Assembly (NCBI RefSeq): GCF_000419585.1
Contig: NZ_ATTH01000001.1
Span: forward strand, 704,005 to 768,004
Length of the DNA stretch: 64,000 nucleotides
Origin: Salisaeta longa DSM 21114
GTDB lineage: Bacteria; Bacteroidota; Rhodothermia; Rhodothermales; Salinibacteraceae
Direction: 5' to 3'
Part shown: piece by piece, positions 1 to 7,867 of the stretch
Layout: every line of letters starts with the position of its first letter
Position numbering within the stretch: the first letter of the stretch is position 1
Translations under genes and position numbers: made by a program
Notes under the pieces: model-generated
Database searches by the model: none
Seen by the model: the letters and a program-made list of their open reading frames with translations, nothing else
Told to the model about the DNA's origin: nothing

Positions 1-559
1 GCACCGGCGCGTAGCTGTACGTAAGCCCGACCGATTGCGTGAAATACGCAGGCGATAGAAACCGCGATATTACGACGGGGAGGTCGGCATCGGCCCGCGG
101 ATGACCGGCCGGATAGGGATTTTGGGAGAAGTTGAACCCTTTGGCGAACTGCGTGCGCGCGCTGGCTCCGAGCGTCGGGTTGAGGAGGTCGTCGATCGAG
201 TCGTTGGTGCGGTAATCGGACAGCACCTGAACGTGGATCACGTCATCGGCGGTTTGCAGCCGCTCCTCGTCGCGCCGCAGGACGCCAAATGCCAGGTGGC
301 TCTTGATGGTGGTGTGCCAGGGCTGCCCCGCATGCACCGCGCGGGCATCGAGGGCGCCTTTTAACATGAGGGAGCTTGTGCTTCCGCTCTGCCAGTTCCG
401 GTACGCCGCCTGCGAGCCCGCCACCTCGCCCGATAGACCAAACGACCAGGTAGTATCAGCGGGCATCGCGTAGAGCGGGCTGCTCAGAAAGCCACCGGCG
501 GCTAAGAGGAGCAGCCACAGGCGAACCAGCAAAGCGGTGCGAGGACGTGTGGGCACCAT
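1..559 (-). CDS. DUF3078 family secreted/outer-membrane protein (3' end beyond the window)
   Basis: The reading frame is open from an ATG at 559-557 to the left edge, giving 186 residues, so the C-terminus is missing. The first ~31 residues form a signal peptide with a leucine-rich core, ending near Leu-Tyr-Ala. The mature part opens with a motif around Ser-Gln-Ala-Ala-Tyr-Arg-Asn-Trp and Ser-Ser-Leu. Further on come an aromatic/hydrophobic strand pattern and a Phe-Leu-Ser-Pro-Ala-Tyr-Phe segment. These are hallmarks of DUF3078 proteins of Bacteroidota, thought to be beta-barrel-like surface proteins of unknown function. The family call is from remembered motifs and the function is unknown. 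The upstream neighbour is the histone-like gene on the same strand, separated by a hairpin, so it is probably transcribed separately. Confidence 0.7.
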   Translation of the reverse strand, partial: MVPTRPRTALLVRLWLLLLAAGGFLSSPLYAMPADTTWSFGLSGEVAGSQAAYRNWQSGSTSSLMLKGALDARAVHAGQPWHTTIKSHLAFGVLRRDEERLQTADDVIHVQVLSDYRTNDSIDDLLNPTLGASARTQFAKGFNFSQNPYPAGHPRADADLPVVISRFLSPAYFTQSVGLTYSYAPV

Positions 560-593
560 ACGTAGCAACGGTAGGGAGGAGAAGATACGCCAA

Positions 594-624
594 GGGGCCG
601 TGCCGATATGCTCGGCACAGCCCC
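594..624 (-). terminator. Hairpin terminator after the histone H1-like gene
   Basis: An inverted repeat pairs 594-606 with 612-624: five G/C pairs, one C-A mismatch, then seven pairs, around a 5-nt loop. It starts about 40 nt past the stop of the minus-strand histone gene. No T-run follows on the minus strand, so intrinsic termination is inferred from position and stem strength. Confidence 0.5.
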
Positions 625-665
625 CGGATCAAAACGCAGAGATGCCGAAGCATCCCGATACAAGC

Positions 666-857
666 TTAAAGCTCGTTGTTTTTGATGTCTTGGATCTCTT
701 GGCGAATCTCGTGGGCCAGCTTCTTGAGGGCCATCATGCTCTTACGGGCACGGGTCCCGGCAGCCTTGTTGCCCTTCTCGTAGAACTTCATGAGGTCCTC
801 TTCGGCCTCTTCTACGGTGTCTGTCAGCTCTGCGTAACGCTCTTCAAATTTGCTCAT
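666..857 (-). CDS. Histone H1-like nucleoid protein
   Basis: This is a 63-residue helical protein with alternating acidic and basic stretches. The N-terminal half is acidic (Glu-Glu-Ala-Glu-Glu-Asp). The centre carries the Phe-Tyr-Glu-Lys-Gly-Asn-Lys-Ala-Ala-Gly-Thr-Arg-Ala-Arg-Lys motif of short bacterial histone H1/Hc1-like proteins, followed by a Lys-Lys-Leu-Ala-His-Glu-Ile helix. Proteins of this type bind DNA non-specifically and help organise the nucleoid. The gene is monocistronic, with a canonical promoter at 915-943 and a strong GGAGG ribosome site at 868-872, ten bases before the ATG. That suggests high expression. Length and motif match the family. Confidence 0.85.
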   Translation of the reverse strand: MSKFEERYAELTDTVEEAEEDLMKFYEKGNKAAGTRARKSMMALKKLAHEIRQEIQDIKNNEL

Positions 858-914
858 ATGCGAGTCGCCTCCGGTAGTATGAATGGTTCGTTGGCTTGTG
901 AAAACGATAGAACG

Positions 915-943
915 AACCTAAGTGCGGGCTGAGCGGCTGTCAA
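915..943 (-). promoter_or_regulatory. Sigma70-like promoter of the histone H1-like gene
   Basis: Read on the minus strand, TTGACA (943-938) is followed after exactly 17 nt by TAGGTT (920-915). The ATG lies about 58 nt downstream, preceded by CCGGAGGCG. A perfect -35 box, ideal spacing and a consensus Shine-Dalgarno are unusual beside the other genes here, which mostly lack clear sites. Confidence 0.65.
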
Positions 944-1002
944 GGGGCATTGCCGCTTTTGGCGGCTATTTTCCAGGATTCGGGGGGTTCTTAGGCAAAG
1001 GT

Positions 1003-1716
1003 TCACTCCCCCACCGGCGTTTGAGACGCTGAATCGCCGTTCAGGAGGGCTTCGAGGCGTGTGAGGCGGATGGGCGCCGCGTGGAGGCACGACCGAACGA
1101 CGGCGGGCTCGCTGTATGCCGAGGCGTCGAGCGCATCGGCCGAGAGCCCATCGGGGACGGCGCTCCAGTCTGCCCGCTGAATGAAGGTGAGGACGGGCGC
1201 GTAGCGGTCGCTCCAGCCTTTGGCCAGCGCCTGCAGCACCTGCGCGGGGGCGGCCTCCTCGGCAGTGGACTGGTTGGCTTGGGGCGGCGCGAGCGTGGAC
1301 ATGACGGGCAACACATGCTGCGAGAGGAGCGCTTCCACCCAGCCGAGCGGGCCGGTGGTGAGGCCGCCGTCGTCGGTGCGCCGCAGCACCCCGCGGTCGG
1401 TGCCCTGGATGCCCACCGCGGGCACTACCTCATCGGCGAGGGCGCTCAAAATTTGTTTATTCGTCTCCCGCACGGCGCGCTCGACCAGTTGACGGTCGGC
1501 AGGGTCGGTTACGGGCAGGGTGCCGGCATCCGTGCGCTCGACGAGGCGGCCGTCGGCTTCAAGCGTGCGCTCTACCTTCTCGCCCGATCCATGCACGAGC
1601 ACCATGGGCGTGCGCTGGGCCGGGGGCACCTTCGCAAACGTTTGGGCCAAGGTGTTCAGAAACACCGGGTCGCTCAGGTGGTCGCGGTCGAGGTACACAA
1701 GGTGAAGCGTAGGCAT
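1003..1716 (-). CDS. Amino-acid-kinase-like protein (divergent acetylglutamate kinase homologue)
   Basis: A 237-residue protein. Residues 38-46 (Met-Val-Leu-Val-His-Gly-Ser-Gly-Glu), Thr-Asn-Lys at 85-87 and Val-Gly-Ile-Gln-Gly-Thr-Asp-Arg-Gly-Val-Leu at 101-111 line up with the HGGG, VNK and VGLSGxDGGL signatures of N-acetylglutamate kinase. The opening strand reads Leu-His-Leu-Val-Tyr-Leu-Asp, where active kinases have a Lys-x-Gly-Gly phosphate-binding motif, so the catalytic lysine seems absent. The C-terminal half is poorly conserved and the protein is somewhat short. It may be a non-catalytic relative or a highly diverged ArgB. No other arginine gene is adjacent. The ATG at 1716 was chosen because upstream codons look non-coding. 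Confidence 0.5.
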   Translation of the reverse strand: MPTLHLVYLDRDHLSDPVFLNTLAQTFAKVPPAQRTPMVLVHGSGEKVERTLEADGRLVERTDAGTLPVTDPADRQLVERAVRETNKQILSALADEVVPAVGIQGTDRGVLRRTDDGGLTTGPLGWVEALLSQHVLPVMSTLAPPQANQSTAEEAAPAQVLQALAKGWSDRYAPVLTFIQRADWSAVPDGLSADALDASAYSEPAVVRSCLHAAPIRLTRLEALLNGDSASQTPVGE

Positions 1717-1970
1717 AGGCGTGTGTAACGATTGACGTAAAGAGGGCAAGCCGCACAGCATCCTCCAACCGCAGCCGCAGTGCAGTGTGTCCGAGGGGCG
1801 ATGCGAACAATCTACGGAAAATGAGACCGGGCGTGCGCATCGGCGCCCACAAAAGAACAATCCGCCAGAGCGCGGGTAGGGCGGTTGTGCATTGAATGCA
1901 ACGAGCATGCAAACATGCGCACACGTGGCGCATGGTCGTCGTCCGCTTAATTTAGTAGAACGGTTTTCTC

Positions 1971-4061
1971 ATGGGTGTAATGATGCGGCTCCGGAAGAAC
2001 ACCGGGGTCATTCTTTGGATTCTCGTGATCGCGTTTGGCGTCATCTGGACGCTCCAGGATTCCAATGTGTTTAACGTTGTGGGGCAACCGACGCAAAATA
2101 TTGCGGTCGTCAACGGCGCGCCGGTGCCCTACGAGCAATACCAGCGCGCCCTGCAGCAACAGCGCCAGCAATTTCAGCAGCGCATGGGCGAGGTGTCGCC
2201 GGCCATGGAGGACATGATCCGGCAGCGCACGTTCGATCAGCTCGTGAGCCAGCAGCTTGTTGAGCAAGAGATGCAGCGGCTGGGCATTACCGTAACCGAC
2301 CAGGAAGTGCTGGACATGGTGTACGGCGAAAACCCGCACCCGATCATCCGCCAGCAGTTTGCCGACTCGACGGGCGCGATCAACCGGCAGATGATTCGCA
2401 ACCTGGCGCAAAATCCGCAGATGGCCGAGCGCTGGAAGCAGCTAGAAGAATTCCTGCGCCGCCAGCGCCGCCAGCAAAAGCTGCAAACCCTGCTCACCTC
2501 TACGGTGCTCGTGTCGAAGCAAGATGTAGCATCCTTCTACGAGCGGCAAAACACGACCGTCGACACGCGCTACGTATCCGTTCGCTACGCCACCGTGCCA
2601 GACGATTCCGTCACGGTCACGACGCAGGACCTGCGCGACTACTACGAGGCGAACAAAGAGGACTTCAAACAGCCCAAGACGTACAAGCTGTCGTACGTCA
2701 CGCGCTCGAAGAAAGCCACCGCGGCCGATAGCACGGCCATCGCGGAGGATTTGCGAGGCTACCGCGACGAATTTGCGGCGGCCGCGAACGACTCGGCCTT
2801 TGTTGCTGAGAACGCATCCGTCCGCTCGTTCTCTAGCGCCTATCTCACGCCCACCAACATGCAAGGGCCCATCGCCGACGCCATCTTTGCCGACGGCGAC
2901 GCGCAGCCGGGCGAAATCGTTGGTCCGGTGTTTGCCAACGAGCGCGGGCACCTCGTGAAGGTGATCGACGCGCGCCCCTCGGATGAGACGTTTGTGCACG
3001 CCCGCCACATCCTGATTCCGACCGACGGGCAAACGGGCGGCATGGAGGCGTTGGGCCTCATGCAGCGCCTGCGCGACAGCCTGCAAACCGGCGCGAGCTT
3101 TGCGGAGCTGGCCCGCGAGTATTCCGAAGATCCCGGCAGCGCCTCGCAAGGCGGCGACCTGGGCTGGTTTGGACGCGGCCGCATGGTGGCGGCCTTCAAC
3201 GACGCTGCGTTTGACGCGGCCCCCGGCGAGGTGGTGGGACCGGTAAAAACCCAGTTTGGCTATCACCTCATCAAGGTGGAAGCGCGCGCCGAGCAGGCGG
3301 TGCAGATTGCCGACCTGGCGTTCTCGCTCAATCCCAGCATGGCGACGCTCAACGATATTGAGGCCGACCTGGACGACCTGGCGTACTATGCGGAGCAAAA
3401 TGGAAACTTCGCTGCGGAGGCCAAGCGCCAAAACCTGGACGTCCAAACGGTGCAAATTGAGGCCGACCAGAACGCCGTGCCGGGCCTGGGCCGCAGCTAC
3501 GAGCTCACCAACTTCGTGCAGGGCGTGCAAGAAGGGGCCATCAGTCCGGTGCTGGAGTTTCAGAACCAGTTTGCCGTCGTAAAGGTGATGGGCGTGCAGC
3601 CGGAAGGCTACCGTGCATTTGCAGATGTGAAGGCGCAGGTCCGCTCGCAGGTTGAGCTGCAGAAGAAGCGCGACGTAGCGGTGGCCATGATGCGCCGCGC
3701 CTTGGCCGCCACCGGCAGCCTCGATGGCGTTGCGGAGGCACTGGGCACCCGTGTGCGCACGAAGCAGGACGTGACCTTCAACACGACCACCGTGGCCGGT
3801 ATTGGGCGCGATGCGGCGTTTGCCGGCGCGGCCATGGCCCTGCAACCCGGCGAGATGAGCAACGTCATCGGCGGAGACAACGCGGCCTTCGTGGTTCAGT
3901 GCACCGGCCGGAACGAGCCGGCGCCGCTCACGGCTGAGAAGCGGGAGGAACTGGAGCAGCAACTCCTGCAGCGTCAGCAGCAGCAGGTGGTGCAGCAATG
4001 GATTGCCAGCTTGCGCGACGCGGCCGAGATCCAAGACAACCGGTCGGAGATCCTCCGCTAA
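1971..4061 (+). CDS. PpiD/SurA-type membrane-anchored peptidyl-prolyl isomerase
   Basis: A 696-residue protein with a single N-terminal membrane anchor (about residues 11-30) and the rest predicted in the periplasm. A SurA-N/PpiD-like chaperone region rich in Gln and Arg follows. A complete PpiC (parvulin) domain spans about residues 340-438 (His-Ala-Arg-His-Ile-Leu, then Gly-Gly-Asp-Leu-Gly-Trp-Phe, then Phe-Gly-Tyr-His-Leu-Ile-Lys-Val). The C-terminal third resembles a second, degenerate rotamase/chaperone module. Such proteins help newly exported outer-membrane proteins fold. Another ATG four codons in (1980 or 1983) could also serve as start. A strong terminator follows at 4082-4117, so the gene is probably alone in its transcript. 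Confidence 0.9.
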   Translation: MGVMMRLRKNTGVILWILVIAFGVIWTLQDSNVFNVVGQPTQNIAVVNGAPVPYEQYQRALQQQRQQFQQRMGEVSPAMEDMIRQRTFDQLVSQQLVEQEMQRLGITVTDQEVLDMVYGENPHPIIRQQFADSTGAINRQMIRNLAQNPQMAERWKQLEEFLRRQRRQQKLQTLLTSTVLVSKQDVASFYERQNTTVDTRYVSVRYATVPDDSVTVTTQDLRDYYEANKEDFKQPKTYKLSYVTRSKKATAADSTAIAEDLRGYRDEFAAAANDSAFVAENASVRSFSSAYLTPTNMQGPIADAIFADGDAQPGEIVGPVFANERGHLVKVIDARPSDETFVHARHILIPTDGQTGGMEALGLMQRLRDSLQTGASFAELAREYSEDPGSASQGGDLGWFGRGRMVAAFNDAAFDAAPGEVVGPVKTQFGYHLIKVEARAEQAVQIADLAFSLNPSMATLNDIEADLDDLAYYAEQNGNFAAEAKRQNLDVQTVQIEADQNAVPGLGRSYELTNFVQGVQEGAISPVLEFQNQFAVVKVMGVQPEGYRAFADVKAQVRSQVELQKKRDVAVAMMRRALAATGSLDGVAEALGTRVRTKQDVTFNTTTVAGIGRDAAFAGAAMALQPGEMSNVIGGDNAAFVVQCTGRNEPAPLTAEKREELEQQLLQRQQQQVVQQWIASLRDAAEIQDNRSEILR

Positions 4062-4081
4062 CGACCCCGTGACGACGCGAT

Positions 4082-4117
4082 AGAGGCGGAGGCTCGCAAA
4101 CAAGCGCCTCCGCCTCT
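4082..4117 (+). terminator. Rho-independent-type terminator after the PPIase gene
   Basis: A perfect 12-bp inverted repeat pairs 4082-4093 (AGAGGCGGAGGC) with 4106-4117 around a 12-nt loop. A pyrimidine-rich TCTTCTGTT follows directly. It lies 20 nt after the PPIase stop and ends 27 nt before the folA ATG. Confidence 0.75.
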
Positions 4118-4144
4118 TCTTCTGTTGGCCTTTGATGTGTGTGT

Positions 4145-4648
4145 ATGCCCGACATTGTACTGATTGCAGCGGTTGCTGAGGAGAACCGCGTCATTGGAAA
4201 GGACAAAGATCTGCCGTGGCACCTGCCGGAAGATTTGAAGCGCTTCAAGCGCCTCACCACGGGCCACCCGCTGCTGATGGGCCGCCATACCTTCGAATCG
4301 GTGGTGCACCAGTTCGGCGGCCCGCTCCCCAACCGGCGGATGATGGTGCTCACCACGCAGGGCCTGCCCGACTATCCGGACATTGAGACCTATTCGTCCA
4401 TCGATGCGGCGATGGCGGCCGTGGCCGATGCCGACGTGGTGTACATTGGCGGCGGCGGCGACATCTACAAGCAGTTTCTGCCGCGCGCCGACCGCATGGA
4501 GCTGACGCTCGTGGAGGGGGCCCACGCGGGCGATACCTACTTTCCGCCGTTCAAGCATCTGGTGGGCGACGTCTTCACCGTCGCCCGCGAGGAGCCGCAC
4601 GATGGCTTTCGGTTCGTCACCTATGTGCGCGCCGATGGAACCGCTTAA
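4145..4648 (+). CDS. folA: Dihydrofolate reductase
   Basis: This 167-residue enzyme reduces dihydrofolate to tetrahydrofolate with NADPH. The N-terminus Ile-Val-Leu-Ile-Ala-Ala-Val-Ala-Glu-Glu-Asn-Arg-Val-Ile-Gly is diagnostic. Pro-Trp-His-Leu-Pro-Glu-Asp holds the catalytic acid (Asp30). Met-Gly-Arg-His-Thr-Phe-Glu-Ser binds cofactor, and a Tyr-Ile-Gly-Gly-Gly-Gly motif precedes the C-terminal strands. Length fits the family. The ATG at 4145 gives the usual DHFR N-terminus; a GTG two codons upstream is less likely. No thyA is adjacent. The 3' end overlaps the next gene by 14 nt, implying co-transcription. Confidence 0.96.
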   Translation: MPDIVLIAAVAEENRVIGKDKDLPWHLPEDLKRFKRLTTGHPLLMGRHTFESVVHQFGGPLPNRRMMVLTTQGLPDYPDIETYSSIDAAMAAVADADVVYIGGGGDIYKQFLPRADRMELTLVEGAHAGDTYFPPFKHLVGDVFTVAREEPHDGFRFVTYVRADGTA

Positions 4649-5090
4649 CCTGCCCGCATGCGACCTGCGCATTACGGAGACCGCGGGCCGCCGCATGGTG
4701 TACGATCGGTTTCGTGACCGCTACGTACGCCTGACGCCCGAGGAGTGGGTCCGCCAGCATTTTGCCCACTACCTTGTGGAAGTGCTTGCGGTGCCGCCGG
4801 GGCTGGTAGCTATTGAAGCCACCCTCACCGTGCACGATCAGGACCGGCGCGCCGACCTGGTGGTGTACACCCGGCGCGGCACGCCGCTGCTCGTCACCGA
4901 GTGCAAGGCGCCGCGCGTAGCCATTGCCCAAGCCGCGTTCGACCAGGGCGCGCAGTACAACCTGGCCCTCCAGGCCCCATACCTCGTGGTCACCAACGGA
5001 CGGCAGCACTACGCCTGCCGGGTGTCTGCCGACGGATACACGTTTCTCGACGATTTACCGCCATACAACGAACTGCTCGACGCCTGTTGA
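4635..5090 (+). CDS. Stand-alone HsdR N-terminal (PD-(D/E)xK-type) domain protein
   Basis: A 151-residue protein matching the small family related to the N-terminal nuclease domain of type I restriction HsdR. It starts Met-Glu-Pro-Leu-Asn-Leu-Pro and has the conserved Tyr-Val-Arg-Leu-Thr-Pro-Glu-Glu-Trp-Val-Arg-Gln-His stretch. The nuclease core Arg-Ala-Asp-Leu-Val-Val-Tyr...Thr-Glu-Cys-Lys contains Asp74, Glu89 and Lys91, the PD-(D/E)xK triad. A later Gln-Gly-Ala-Gln-Tyr-Asn helix follows. No helicase, HsdM or HsdS genes are nearby, so this is not a restriction system. The cellular role is unknown. The start lies inside the end of folA, suggesting translational coupling. Confidence 0.82.
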   Translation: MEPLNLPACDLRITETAGRRMVYDRFRDRYVRLTPEEWVRQHFAHYLVEVLAVPPGLVAIEATLTVHDQDRRADLVVYTRRGTPLLVTECKAPRVAIAQAAFDQGAQYNLALQAPYLVVTNGRQHYACRVSADGYTFLDDLPPYNELLDAC

Positions 5091-5120
5091 GCCGCCTGTA
5101 CTCACCAATCAATCTGCCTC

Positions 5121-6113
5121 ATGCCGACGTACGCCGATGAACGCGCCGTTGCCCTTCGGGCCGTGCGCGCTGCCGCCACCCTCTGCCAGACCGTGCAAGC
5201 ATCCATCGCGGGCAGCGTGCTCGAAAAAGACGACCGCACCCCCGTTACCGTCGCCGATTTTGGCAGTCAGGCGGTGATTTGCAAAGCCCTGCGGGATGCG
5301 TTCCCCAACGACCCGATCATTGCCGAGGAAGACAGCAGCGCGCTGCAAACCGAAGCCAACCGGTCCGTGCGCGAGCAGGTGGTGGCCCGCGTGCGGGCGC
5401 AGCATCCCGAGGCCACGGTGGACGACGTGTGCGCCTGGATTGATTACGGCAACGCCGGGGCGTACAGCGATCGCTTTTGGACGCTCGATCCCATCGATGG
5501 CACCAAAGGCTTTGTGCGCGGCGATCAGTACGCGATTGCGCTGGCGCTGGTGGTTGAGGGCACGCCGCAGGTAGCGGCGTTGTGCTGCCCCAACCTTCCT
5601 GACGATTTTGACGATCCCCACGCGGCCGGCCGAACGTTTGTGGCGGTGCGTGGCGCGGGCGCGTACCAAAAGGGACTGACGGAAGACGCGCCGTTGCAGC
5701 CCATCACGGCCAGCGACACGACCGATCCGGCGGGCGGGCGCTTTACCGATTCGTTTGTGTCGGCGCACAGCGCACACGACCGCGCGGTGTCGGTGGGGCG
5801 GCGCCTGGGCATTACCGAAGATCCGCTGCGGCTGGACAGTCAGGCCAAGTATGCGGCGGTGGCGCGCGGCGATGCCGACATCTACTTCCGGCTGCCCCGG
5901 CCCGGGAGCACGTATGTCGAAAAGATATGGGATCATGCCGCGGGCATGCTCATCGTGGAGGCGGCGGGCGGCACGGTGACCGACATGCACGGCGCGCCGC
6001 TCGACTTCACCGCGGCTCCGTTGCTTGAGCACAACACCGGCATCGTGGCCACGAATGGGGCCTTTCACGACCGCGTGCTCGCGGCCCTCGACGCGGATCT
6101 CTCAGACGAATAA
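5121..6113 (+). CDS. 3'(2'),5'-bisphosphate nucleotidase (Hal2/SAL1/CysQ type)
   Basis: A 330-residue inositol-monophosphatase-superfamily enzyme. Metal ligands are visible as Glu69-Glu70-Asp71 and Asp123-Pro-Ile-Asp126-Gly-Thr-Lys-Gly-Phe, with a later Trp270-Asp271-His-Ala-Ala-Gly. The form Asp-Gly-Thr-Lys-Gly-Phe-Val-Arg-Gly and the length point to the eukaryote-like Hal2/SAL1 branch rather than inositol monophosphatase. These enzymes hydrolyse PAP, the by-product of PAPS-dependent sulfation, to AMP, and the yeast enzyme is a salt-sensitive target. Two sulfotransferase genes lie at 59382 and 61485, which gives the activity a possible local purpose. It sits 30 nt after the HsdR-N gene on the same strand. 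Confidence 0.87.
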   Translation: MPTYADERAVALRAVRAAATLCQTVQASIAGSVLEKDDRTPVTVADFGSQAVICKALRDAFPNDPIIAEEDSSALQTEANRSVREQVVARVRAQHPEATVDDVCAWIDYGNAGAYSDRFWTLDPIDGTKGFVRGDQYAIALALVVEGTPQVAALCCPNLPDDFDDPHAAGRTFVAVRGAGAYQKGLTEDAPLQPITASDTTDPAGGRFTDSFVSAHSAHDRAVSVGRRLGITEDPLRLDSQAKYAAVARGDADIYFRLPRPGSTYVEKIWDHAAGMLIVEAAGGTVTDMHGAPLDFTAAPLLEHNTGIVATNGAFHDRVLAALDADLSDE

Positions 6114-6187
6114 CGCCGAGTGGGCTGCGGGCAACAGGCCGCGGCCTTCCTTCTCGATGGTATTGCTTATCTTCTCTTTTGCACCAC

Positions 6188-6658
6188 ATGAACGATACAC
6201 GCTGGATTCGTGAAGCCATTGACCGAGCGGTTGAGAATGTAAAGGCGGGACGCGGCGGGCCATTTGCCGCCCTCGTCGTCCGCGATGACACCATCGTGGG
6301 CGCCGGCACCAACCGCGTGACGACGATCCAAGACCCCACGGCACATGCGGAAGTGATGGCCATCCGGCACGCCTGCGACACGCTGGACGACTTCCAACTG
6401 ACCGGCTGCACGTTGTATGCGTCGTGCGAGCCGTGCCCGATGTGCCTGGGGGCGATCTACTGGGCCCGCCTCGACCGTGTGGTGTACGCCAGCACGCGGG
6501 CCGATGCGGCCGCTGCCGGGTTCGACGATGCGCACATCTACAACGAGATTGAGCGCGCCCCGAGCGAGCGCTCGCTTCCGATGCAGCCCCTGCTGCGCGA
6601 CGAGGGCCAGCGGGCGTTTGCCGTGTGGGACGATTTTGAGGAACGCGTGGAATACTGA
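6188..6658 (+). CDS. Nucleoside/guanine deaminase, CDA-fold zinc enzyme
   Basis: A 156-residue cytidine-deaminase-fold protein. The zinc site is complete: His53-Ala-Glu55 supplies a ligand and the proton-shuttling glutamate, and Pro-Cys83-Pro-Met-Cys86 supplies the two cysteines. The sequence (Gly-Gly-Pro-Phe-Ala-Ala-Leu-Val-Val near the N-terminus, Phe-Asp-Asp-Ala-His-Ile-Tyr later) most resembles GuaD-type guanine deaminases, which convert guanine to xanthine. A tRNA adenosine deaminase (TadA) is the main alternative. The ATG at 6188 was preferred to a TTG three codons earlier. It follows the phosphatase by 74 nt. Confidence 0.85.
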   Translation: MNDTRWIREAIDRAVENVKAGRGGPFAALVVRDDTIVGAGTNRVTTIQDPTAHAEVMAIRHACDTLDDFQLTGCTLYASCEPCPMCLGAIYWARLDRVVYASTRADAAAAGFDDAHIYNEIERAPSERSLPMQPLLRDEGQRAFAVWDDFEERVEY

Positions 6659-6770
6659 CGGGCCCGCGCCGCTGCGGCTGCTTCGAGGGCCTTAACACCA
6701 AATGAGTGAAACTGCTACTCTAGACGTGTCATAACAAGCAATCCAGACGTTGATTAACGTAGGAAATGAC

Positions 6771-7379
6771 ATGGGGCGCTTCATTGGCATTGCGATACTC
6801 GCGATCATCATGTTGGGGTGTCAGTCGGACGCGCCGCGGGTGATTGATCCGCTAGCGGACGCCTCGGTGACGCTCGTCACCCAAGACAGCCAGCGGGTGG
6901 TTTTTCCTACCGATTTTGAGGGCACACCGACGGTGGTGGGCGCCATCTACACACATTGCCCGGATGTTTGCCCGCTGATTACGGCCAACATGAAGGAAAT
7001 CCGCCGCGCGCTTGGCCCCGATACGGCGCGGGTTCAGTTCGTCTCGATCACGTTCGACCCGCAGCGCGACACGCCCCAGCGCTTGGCCGAATACCGCGCG
7101 CTGTATAGCATTCAGGACCCTCAGTGGCCCTTTCTGACGGGCGACACGTCGGCTATCAACCGCGCAATGGCAACGCTCAACATCGTACACAAGCCCGTGA
7201 CGCCCGCCGGCGATCCGGTAGATCCGGACACGGCCAGCGCATACACCTTTTTGCACACCGATCGTATCGTGGTGCTCGACGCGCAGGGCCGCCTAAGGGC
7301 GCGCTTCAGCGGGAGCCGCACGCCGCCCGACATGGTGGTGGAAACCATTGAAGCGCTACAATCGGAGTGGATGTTTTAA
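6771..7379 (+). CDS. SCO1/SenC-family copper chaperone lipoprotein
   Basis: A 202-residue protein with a lipoprotein signal ending at Leu-Gly-Cys17. The thioredoxin-fold copper site is intact: Cys63-Pro-Asp-Val-Cys67 plus His162 in Phe-Leu-His-Thr-Asp-Arg. SCO proteins deliver copper to, or reduce, the CuA centre of cytochrome oxidase subunit II. The ATG at 6771 is preceded by AGGA at a workable distance, so it is preferred to a TTG at 6750. The next two genes are also copper-related and follow without room for promoters, forming a likely three-gene operon. No oxidase subunit is in the window. Confidence 0.92.
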   Translation: MGRFIGIAILAIIMLGCQSDAPRVIDPLADASVTLVTQDSQRVVFPTDFEGTPTVVGAIYTHCPDVCPLITANMKEIRRALGPDTARVQFVSITFDPQRDTPQRLAEYRALYSIQDPQWPFLTGDTSAINRAMATLNIVHKPVTPAGDPVDPDTASAYTFLHTDRIVVLDAQGRLRARFSGSRTPPDMVVETIEALQSEWMF

Positions 7380-7396
7380 TTGGTTCTCCTGCACGT

Positions 7397-7867
7397 ATGC
7401 CCATTCGATCTGTTGTTCTCCTGTGCATCGGTCTATTCCTGAGCGGCTGCGGAGCAGAGTCTACCGCCCCGGCCGAGCCACCCCTTCCGGCCAATCGATT
7501 AACCATTGAGCAAGCCTGGGCCCGAATGGCGCCGGCTACGGGCACGAGCGCGCTCTACTTTCAGGTCGCAAATGGCACGCAGGCGGAAGATACGTTGCGC
7601 GCCGTGCGCACGCCTGCCGGTGCGGCATCATTGCATGAGACGTATACGGCCGGTGATTCGCTGATGGGCATGCGCGCCATTGACCACGTGGCCGTGCCGC
7701 CGCGCACGCGCATCGCCTTTGCGCCGGGCGGACGGCATGTGATGCTCAAAGCCCTTGCGCAGCCGCTGCAGCCGGGCGACACGCTCGTGGCCACCTTCGT
7801 GTTTGCCCAATCCGACACGCAGCGCGTCCAGGTTCCGGTTCGTCAATCGGCCCCCCCAGCGCCATGA
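7397..7867 (+). CDS. PCu(A)C copper chaperone lipoprotein (DUF461)
   Basis: A 156-residue periplasmic copper carrier. The signal peptide ends in Leu-Ser-Gly-Cys18, a lipobox. The copper ligands follow the family spacing H(M)x10Mx21HxM: His80, Met92, His114 and Met116 are all present, with Glu81 in place of the optional first Met. PCu(A)C hands Cu(I) to CuA or CuB sites together with SCO. It starts 17 nt after the SCO stop. Its TGA overlaps the next ATG, so the two are translationally coupled. Confidence 0.9.
   Translation: MPIRSVVLLCIGLFLSGCGAESTAPAEPPLPANRLTIEQAWARMAPATGTSALYFQVANGTQAEDTLRAVRTPAGAASLHETYTAGDSLMGMRAIDHVAVPPRTRIAFAPGGRHVMLKALAQPLQPGDTLVATFVFAQSDTQRVQVPVRQSAPPAP

Noticed and set aside
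2442-4103. A 553-codon minus-strand frame opposite the PPIase gene
   Set aside because: Antisense shadow of a clear PpiD-type protein; low-complexity His/Arg/Leu composition.
4635-5090. Type I restriction-modification system
   Set aside because: Only an HsdR-N-like domain is present; no helicase, methylase or specificity subunit is nearby.
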